NCBI GenBank assembly: GCA_025455985.1
Contig: JALOLM010000036.1
Span: 1 to 10,524, forward strand
Source of the DNA: Candidatus Nanopelagicales bacterium
GTDB taxonomy: Bacteria > Actinomycetota > Actinomycetes > S36-B12 > UBA10799
Direction: 5' to 3'
DNA: 10,524 nucleotides
Below the pieces are notes generated by a model that searched no databases, was not told where the DNA came from, and saw nothing but the letters and a program-made list of their open reading frames with translations. Shown one piece after another: positions 5,604 to 10,524 of this stretch (positions are counted from its first letter, which is position 1; each line of letters begins with the position of its first letter). Made by a program: the position numbers and the translations under genes.

Positions 5604-6095
5604 ATGGCCAGTAGCCAGACGACGGCGCGTGGCGTGGTGTTCATCCACAGTTGCCCGCGTGCCCTGCTTTCGCATGTCGAGTGGGCGGTGCAGCGGGCCG
5701 TAGAGCGGACACACCCTTACGAATGGACGGCACAGCCGATCCAGAACGGCATGTCGCGCTGCGAGATCCACTGGTTCGGCGACTCTGGCGCCGCCGCTCA
5801 GATCGCCAGTGCTCTGCGGGGCTTCCCCAATCTCCGGTTCGAGATCACCGAGGACAGTCCCTCCGGTTGCGGCGAGCGGTTCTGCTTCACGCCGACCTTG
5901 GGCATGTTCCGGGCGGTCACCGGATCCAGCGGGGACATCCTGGTCAACGAACAGCGGTTGCGGGCTCTGCTCGACGGAGGTGAGGACCTGGCATCGGGCT
6001 TGGCCGACCTGCTCGGACAAGCCTGGGACGACGAACTTGAGGCCTTCCGAATGGCCGGGGATTCGAGTGTGCGGTGGCTGACCCGGGTGGGTTGA
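5604..6095 (+). CDS. DUF3145 family protein
   Basis: A 163-residue protein matching the conserved actinobacterial DUF3145 family over its full length. It begins 'RGVVFIHSCPRALLSHVEWAV' (9-29), with 'WTAQPIQNGMSRCEIHWFGDSGAAAQIASALRG' patterned segments in the middle (41-73). It continues with 'LRFEITEDSPSGCGERF' and 'TPTLGMFRAVTGSSGDILVNEQRLR' type motifs, and closes with 'AWDDELEAFRMAG...VRWL'. The family is widespread in actinomycetes, and its function is not known to me. No signal peptide or membrane segment; cytosolic. The start is firm: GAGGAG is five bases upstream, and the family motif begins within ten residues. The gene appears to be monocistronic, with its own promoter and a structured leader. 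Confidence 0.92.
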   Translation: MASSQTTARGVVFIHSCPRALLSHVEWAVQRAVERTHPYEWTAQPIQNGMSRCEIHWFGDSGAAAQIASALRGFPNLRFEITEDSPSGCGERFCFTPTLGMFRAVTGSSGDILVNEQRLRALLDGGEDLASGLADLLGQAWDDELEAFRMAGDSSVRWLTRVG

Positions 6096-6317
6096 GGCTC
6101 TTCGTGTGACGTCTTTATCACCCGTTCGGCCCAGTGGTGTGTCTTTTCGGGGGTAGCGCCAATTCGGCGAGTTCTGGTCCATCGGTTCCGCTCAGCATGA
6201 TCTTTTGGGCCATTCGGGTGTAAGACAGGGCTAATGTGCGTCCGTTCACCCGATCGGGCGAATGTTCCGAGGGCTATGTCTGGCGATGGAACCAGAGACA
6301 GACTTAGGAGGTGCCCC
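6096..6317. other. Intergenic region between DUF3145 and the protease operon
   Basis: 222 bases without a gene. The left half shows no clear terminator. The right half holds a possible -10 box (TAATGT, 6232-6237, no good -35), an 18-bp palindrome (6245-6262), and a short inverted match GTCTGG/CCAG-AG-AC at about 6276-6297 just before the ribosome binding site. Confidence 0.6.
6245..6262. promoter_or_regulatory. Candidate operator palindrome in the protease leader
   Basis: TTCACCCGATCGGGCGAA is an inverted repeat with 8 of 9 positions paired around CCCGATCGGG. It starts eight bases after the TAATGT -10 candidate, where a bound regulator would block initiation. The cognate regulator is unknown; the linked response regulator is one candidate. 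Confidence 0.4.
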
Positions 6318-8231
6318 ATGCAGGCACAGGCTCACGACGCGGTGCCGAAGGGACTGCTGGCCTTGTCGCTGGCATGCGCGCTGGCACTGCCCATGGGAAT
6401 GGCGGCCCCGTCGGTCTCGGCCCAGGCGCCGACCAAGCAGGTGCTGCTATCGACGGCCGGCGACATCGCGCAGGTCAGTGAGGGTGTGCAGGCGCTCGGG
6501 GGGCGCGTGGTGCGGACCTTTGAGCTGGCCAGCTCGCTGGTGGCCGAGTTGCCCGTGACCGCTCCCGCACCCGAGGGCAGTTTCGTGGTCCCCGACGTCA
6601 CGATGAAGTTCAACGCGCTGCCGACCGCAGTTGCAGTGTCGGACAACGAGAACACGTTCAAGCAGACCATCGCCGCACCCGACGGCGAATCAGGTGCAGG
6701 AGTCACCGTCGCAGTGGTCGACACCGGCGTCGACCCGGATGCTGACATCGACGTCGTCGATCACGTGAACGTCTCTGGCGGGCCCAAAGGTGATGGCCTG
6801 GGACACGGAACGTTCATGGCAGGACTGGTTGCAGGTGACGACACCGACTTCGGGGGTGTCGCCAGCGGCGCACAGGTGCTCGACGTGCAGGTCGCCGACA
6901 GCGACGGAAGCACGAATCTGACCAGCGTGCTGGCCGGGCTGCAGGAAGTGGCCGACTACCGTAAGGCCGACGCTTCCCTTCAGGTCGCGATGCTCGCCCT
7001 GAGCACCGACAGCCCGCTCCCGCCGTGGCTGGACCCACTGACCCGGGCGCTGGACCGCCTGTGGTTCCGAGGGGTCACGGTTGTGGTCGCCTCGGGCAAC
7101 GACGGCGCAGGGGAGTTGTCCTCACCTGCCACGGACCCGCTGCTGCTCGCCGTGGGTGCCCAGGATGAGGCTGACACTGCGGTGCGCGACGACGACACGG
7201 TGCCCGAGTTCTCCGCCTACGGCAAGGCCTTCGGCAAGAAGCGTCCTGACCTGGTCGCGCCGGGTGTCTCCCTGATCTCGACTGCGGCCAAGGGCAGCAC
7301 CGCCTACATCGAGAACGAGAACTCGCACGTGGGCAAAGACTTCCTCAAAGGCACTGGTACATCGATGTCGGCCGCCGTGGCTGCGGGAGCTGTCGCCGTG
7401 CTGATGGCGCAGCGACCGGGCCTGAGCCCCGACCAGGCCAAGCGTCTGCTGATGGACACCGCGTACGACAGTCGTGAGCTTCGTACCAAGACCGGCGCCG
7501 GACGGGGCGGACTGGACCTGGCGGCTGCCTTGGCGGCGCCGGTGCCTCCGGCCACCGCACCCGACGTCCCGACCACGGACTGGGGTCCTGCTGAGGCCGA
7601 CGCCGCGACGTGGGCGCAGTTCGCTCAGGCCTGGGCCGACGGCGACCTGCGGGCGCTTGCGCAAGCATGGGTGGCCCTGAGTGAGCAGAGCCGTCGGTGG
7701 GCCGCGAACGCCTGGTCGATGGCCGCATTGGCGCAGGCCCTGCAGGCCGACGAGGGCACGTTCAACAGCCGCCGCTGGGCCGGTGGTCACTGGGCCACCG
7801 ACGAGTGGGCGAGCCGTCGCTGGGCCACCGACGAATGGGTGAGCCGGCGTTGGGCCGACGAGGAGTGGCTCGAGTCCGTGTGGGAGAGCCGCCGCTGGGC
7901 GAGCCGGCGTTGGGCCGCTGAGGACTGGCTGTCCTTCGCCTGGTCCTTGCGGATCTCCGAGACCGACCCCTCCGTTGTCGAACTGTGGGAAGACGGGCGA
8001 TGGGACAGTCGCCGCTGGGCGAGCCGGCGTTGGGCCAACGAGGCCTGGGTCAGCCGCCGTTGGGCCGACGAAGCCTGGGAGAGCCGCCGCTGGGCCGACT
8101 ACAGCTGGGACAGCCGCCGCTGGGCCAACGGTGACTGGACCAGCCGACGCTGGGCCGACTTCGCCTACGAGAGCCGGCGCTGGGCAACTGAGGCATGGAA
8201 CAGCAGGCGTTGGGCGGCGCTGGGTTGGTAG
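6318..8231 (+). CDS. Secreted subtilisin-like (S8) serine protease with C-terminal Trp-pentad repeats
   Basis: A 637-residue protein. The ATG at 6318 is set by AGGAGGTG just upstream; a longer in-frame reading to 6234 lacks this and would bury the signal peptide. A signal peptide (12-36, cleavage near VSA-QA) is followed by an I9-like propeptide (about 39-82). The S8 catalytic domain (about 105-407) has the full triad: D135 (VAVVDTGVD), H163 (GLGHGTFMAGL), S349 (GTSMSAAVAAG), and oxyanion Asn N261 (ASGNDGAG). It should be active. A Pro/Ala linker and a Trp/Ala-rich segment (about 408-480) lead to residues 484-637. There Trp occurs at every fifth position with three exceptions, in alternating SRRWA and xxxWx units; RRW appears 14 times in the protein overall. 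The tail is rich in both Arg and Asp/Glu. It has no LPXTG or membrane helix. It is the first gene of an apparent operon with a histidine kinase 26 bases downstream. Confidence 0.93.
   Translation: MQAQAHDAVPKGLLALSLACALALPMGMAAPSVSAQAPTKQVLLSTAGDIAQVSEGVQALGGRVVRTFELASSLVAELPVTAPAPEGSFVVPDVTMKFNALPTAVAVSDNENTFKQTIAAPDGESGAGVTVAVVDTGVDPDADIDVVDHVNVSGGPKGDGLGHGTFMAGLVAGDDTDFGGVASGAQVLDVQVADSDGSTNLTSVLAGLQEVADYRKADASLQVAMLALSTDSPLPPWLDPLTRALDRLWFRGVTVVVASGNDGAGELSSPATDPLLLAVGAQDEADTAVRDDDTVPEFSAYGKAFGKKRPDLVAPGVSLISTAAKGSTAYIENENSHVGKDFLKGTGTSMSAAVAAGAVAVLMAQRPGLSPDQAKRLLMDTAYDSRELRTKTGAGRGGLDLAAALAAPVPPATAPDVPTTDWGPAEADAATWAQFAQAWADGDLRALAQAWVALSEQSRRWAANAWSMAALAQALQADEGTFNSRRWAGGHWATDEWASRRWATDEWVSRRWADEEWLESVWESRRWASRRWAAEDWLSFAWSLRISETDPSVVELWEDGRWDSRRWASRRWANEAWVSRRWADEAWESRRWADYSWDSRRWANGDWTSRRWADFAYESRRWATEAWNSRRWAALGW
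7767..8228 (+). repeat. 15/30-bp coding repeat array (Trp pentads)
   Basis: This array encodes 31 consecutive five-residue units with Trp at positions 487, 492, 497 and so on to 637. Only 547 (Ser), 552 (Ser) and 617 (Tyr) break the rule. The higher-order DNA unit is about 30 bp, built around AGCCGCCGCTGGGCC. One 26-base block is exactly repeated 120 bp apart (7891-7916 and 8011-8036). Other copies differ at synonymous positions (CGC/CGT/CGG/AGG for Arg). Confidence 0.95.
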
Positions 8232-8257
8232 CGTCCTAACAGCCCGAAGGAGGCGCG

Positions 8258-10435
8258 ATGACGCAGGTCCGAGAGGGCCTGCGTCCCGTCAGGCCCGTAT
8301 GGCTTTCGGTGAACTTCGTTGTGTGGACGGTCGTGTTGCTCGGCGCGGTCTGCCTGGCGGTACTGGCCGTGTTGCCGCAGTTGGTGGACCTGCCCGAGGA
8401 GCTGGTCGACCCCGCACCGGCTTGGTTGCTGGCGCTGTTCCTGGTTCTCGCCGCCCTGTCAGAGGTCATCTACGTACCCGTCCGGCACGCCGACTCCTGG
8501 GAGGAGCTGGCGTTCGTCGAAGTGGTGATGATCTGGGGAGTCCTGACCCTGCCACCACTCACAGTGACAGTCACCTGCCTGCTGGGGTTCGCCTTGGTAG
8601 CCGCCGTGATGCGCCGGCCGATCGTGAAATCGCTGTTCAACCTGGGTTCTTACGCGATCGCGACCACCGGCTTGATGGTCACCTACTACGCCTTGGACGC
8701 TGGCGCGGACACCTTCAGTGTGCGTTCAATGGCCGCCTTACTCGTGGCGGCGTTGGTGTTCGCCGGCCTCAACCTGCTGCTGTTGTCGGTGATCCTGTTC
8801 GCCGCCGGTGATGTGCCGCCCTCGGAGTTCTTGGCTGAGCAGTGGGGGCTCAGCGTCGGGATGGCCGTGGCCTCTGTGGGTGTGGCGACGATGGCCCTGT
8901 CGATCGTCCAGAACACCCCGGTCCTGGCACCGTTCGCAGCGCTGCCCGCTGCGGCTCTCTGGTACGCCTACCGTGCGAGTTCGTCGCACGCCGAGGCCCG
9001 TGAGCGCAGCCGCTGGCTGGTCCAGTTGGGCCAGGCGGTGGCATCTCCGGGGCTGCCCGACGAAGTGATCCCGCGTGCGGCCGAGGCCTTGCGACGGGTC
9101 TACGGCGCCGACGAGTTCGCGGTGGTGCTGGCGTCCGGGGAGCGGTTCGGGGCCGATCCGGGATGGCAAGCGCCGGTAGTGGAGCGGCGGGAGGTCGTGA
9201 GCCTGGCCCCCGACCGGCTGCCGGCTGACTGGACCGCGGGTGTGGCCGTTCGACTGGAGGAGGCATCGGGTGCCGGCGTGATGGCGATAGGCACGCAGCG
9301 TGACCCCGAATGGGCCTCGAGTCTGCTGCCGTGGGCGCGGTCATGGTCGCTGCCTGAGACCGACAAACCGGCGCTGCTGGCATTGACCGCGGCCGTCGGA
9401 AGTTCGATGCGGGCCGGCCAGACGCTGTCGGCGCTCACCGAGGAGACGGCGAAACTGCAGGCAGTCGTCGACCACGCGACGGACGGCATCTGCGTGGTCG
9501 ATGCGTTCGGCCGCATCGTGCTGTGGAGCCCGGCGGCAGCGCGGATCACCGGCCATACGGTTGAGTCAGGTCAACCCCTTCCCGATGTGGTCGCGCGCAT
9601 CGTCGCGGTGCCGTCAGGGGAGTTGGGCCAGGAGGTCGAGTTCACCCGTGGCGATGAGCAGACGTTGTCGTTGCACGTGATGCGCGTGGATGTGCCGGGG
9701 GCCGAAGCCGCCGGGGTGCTGACGATCCGGGACATGACCCGCGAGCGGCGTGCCGAACGGATGAAGTCGGACTTCATCGCCACGGTCTCCCACGAGTTGC
9801 GCACGCCGATCACCCCGATCCGTGGCTACGCCAGCCTGTTGCGCAGGCGTTGGGACCGCATGAGCGAGGAGAAGCGCGACTCCGTGCTGGCCACGATCGA
9901 GGAGCGGGCCAATCACCTGACCCGACTCGTCGACGATCTGCTGATCGCCGCCCGGGCCAGCACGCAGAACCAACTGACCGTCGAGGTCAATCCCATGGAA
10001 CTCGTCGAGGTCGTACAAGGAGCGGCCAAAGGCTTCCCGGAGATCGAGGGCCGGCTCACGATTGCCGACAGCGAACCGATCTGGGTGTCCGCGGACGCCA
10101 CGCGGGTCGCGCAGATCATCGGCAACCTGGTCGGCAACGCCTTGAAGTACACCCCGGAGGGTTCGCCCATCGAAGTCTCGTACGCCACGACCGAGGACGC
10201 CGTGGAGGTGCGGGTCACCGATCATGGCCCCGGGATCGCCGCCGATGAGCAGGAACGCGTCTTCGAACGCTTCTACCGGATCGAGGACCCCATGACGATG
10301 CGCACCGGCGGCAGCGGCCTGGGTCTGCACATCTCCAGGGAGCTCGCGCGTGCCATGGGTGGCGACGTTAGGCTGGAATCGACCCCAGGCACAGGATCCA
10401 CCTTCATCCTGCGACTGGCTCCCGGAGGGAAATAG
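8258..10435 (+). CDS. Membrane sensor histidine kinase with PAS-like domain
   Basis: A 725-residue protein. The N-terminal 240 residues form about six or seven membrane helices (roughly 18-40, 55-75, 86-114, 128-147, 156-183, 197-236) with short loops. This kind of integral sensor domain also occurs before GGDEF or HD-GYP modules in actinobacteria. A GAF-like region (about 245-385) follows, then a PAS-like segment from 'LQAVVDHATDGICVVD' (400-415) to about 495. The kinase core is complete: H-box 'FIATVSHELRTP' with phospho-acceptor H512, N-box 'IIGNLVGNALKYTP' (N627), G1 'DHGPGIA' (655-661), F-box 'VFERFYRI', G2 'GGSGLGLHI' (684-692). AAGGAGG lies a few bases before the ATG. It is translationally close to the protease upstream and abuts the response regulator downstream (TAG directly followed by ATG). 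The ligand is unknown. Confidence 0.95.
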   Translation: MTQVREGLRPVRPVWLSVNFVVWTVVLLGAVCLAVLAVLPQLVDLPEELVDPAPAWLLALFLVLAALSEVIYVPVRHADSWEELAFVEVVMIWGVLTLPPLTVTVTCLLGFALVAAVMRRPIVKSLFNLGSYAIATTGLMVTYYALDAGADTFSVRSMAALLVAALVFAGLNLLLLSVILFAAGDVPPSEFLAEQWGLSVGMAVASVGVATMALSIVQNTPVLAPFAALPAAALWYAYRASSSHAEARERSRWLVQLGQAVASPGLPDEVIPRAAEALRRVYGADEFAVVLASGERFGADPGWQAPVVERREVVSLAPDRLPADWTAGVAVRLEEASGAGVMAIGTQRDPEWASSLLPWARSWSLPETDKPALLALTAAVGSSMRAGQTLSALTEETAKLQAVVDHATDGICVVDAFGRIVLWSPAAARITGHTVESGQPLPDVVARIVAVPSGELGQEVEFTRGDEQTLSLHVMRVDVPGAEAAGVLTIRDMTRERRAERMKSDFIATVSHELRTPITPIRGYASLLRRRWDRMSEEKRDSVLATIEERANHLTRLVDDLLIAARASTQNQLTVEVNPMELVEVVQGAAKGFPEIEGRLTIADSEPIWVSADATRVAQIIGNLVGNALKYTPEGSPIEVSYATTEDAVEVRVTDHGPGIAADEQERVFERFYRIEDPMTMRTGGSGLGLHISRELARAMGGDVRLESTPGTGSTFILRLAPGGK

Positions 10436-10524
10436 ATGGCCACCATCCTGATCGTCGATGACGAGCCCAGCGTTCGCGACGTTATTCGGGACACCCTGGA
10501 GCTCGAGGATCACGTGGTGGTCGA
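10436..10524 (+). CDS. Response regulator, receiver domain (partial, cut by window end)
   Basis: The first 29 codons read 'MATILIVDDEPSVRDVI...', the typical beginning of a CheY-like receiver domain: hydrophobic first strand ILIV, then the acidic pair D8-D9 that helps bind magnesium, and helix 1. The phospho-acceptor Asp and any output domain lie beyond the window, so the regulator class is unknown. The ATG follows the kinase stop codon without a gap. The ribosome binding site GGAGGG is inside the last kinase codons, implying coupled translation. It is presumably the partner of the kinase. Confidence 0.93.
   Translation, partial: MATILIVDDEPSVRDVIRDTLELEDHVVV

Noticed and set aside
6105..6119. 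CRP/GlxR-like half sites TGTGA and TCAC
   Set aside because: The spacing is eight bases rather than the six of the CRP/GlxR consensus, and the site is far from any promoter I can define.
4674..6182. 502-residue minus-strand open frame across the DUF3445 and DUF3145 genes
   Set aside because: It runs antisense through two genes with clear family signatures and through their promoter region. Its composition (Arg, His, Pro-rich) is that of an antisense shadow.
7767..8228. CRISPR array or classic A(D/N)Lxx pentapeptide repeat
   Set aside because: The repeats are in frame within an open coding region, contiguous without spacers, and centred on Trp rather than Leu/Phe with A(D/N) before it.
9614..10513. 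299-residue minus-strand open frame opposite the histidine kinase
   Set aside because: It is antisense to the H-box, N-box and G-box coding region, and no start signal or domain is seen.

Overview
The window is high-GC DNA with GTG and ATG starts, strong purine-rich ribosome binding sites and TANNNT-type -10 boxes. Two proteins belong to families typical of Actinomycetia (DUF3145, and a Zur-controlled degenerate COG0523 protein). I read it as chromosomal sequence of an actinomycete-type bacterium. No insertion sequence, CRISPR array, phage gene or base-composition break was seen. No gene-free stretch exceeds about 220 bases.

Left part (1-2985). A tRNA-like 3' end lies at the extreme left edge. 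It is followed by a small secreted protein of the actinobacterial HtaA-like type, a textbook terminator, and a tRNA with a CAT anticodon. Two minus-strand genes follow: a COG0523/CobW-type protein with a degenerate nucleotide-binding site, preceded by a perfect Zur operator, and upstream of it a small membrane protein (DUF6790-like). Divergent from these is a 99-residue ABM-fold protein, followed by a hairpin.

Middle part (2986-6095). A secreted CHAP-domain amidase/endopeptidase has a near-consensus promoter. It meets tail to tail an unknown secreted protein on the minus strand. That gene and its divergent neighbour, a DUF3445 heme-dependent oxidase-type protein, both have a -10 box about seven bases before the start codon, so both mRNAs look leaderless. 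A DUF3145 gene follows, with a stable hairpin in its leader immediately before the ribosome binding site.

Right part (6096-10524). Three co-directional, tightly packed genes form an apparent operon: a secreted subtilisin-like (S8) protease, a 725-residue multi-pass membrane sensor histidine kinase with a PAS-like region, and the start of a response regulator cut by the window edge. The protease is the standout. Its last ~150 residues are an almost perfect five-residue repeat with tryptophan at every fifth position, in alternating SRRWA and xxxWx units. A candidate 18-bp operator palindrome lies in the protease leader. My working inference is a cell-surface protease whose expression or activity is tied to the neighbouring two-component pair; the function of the Trp-pentad tail is unknown.
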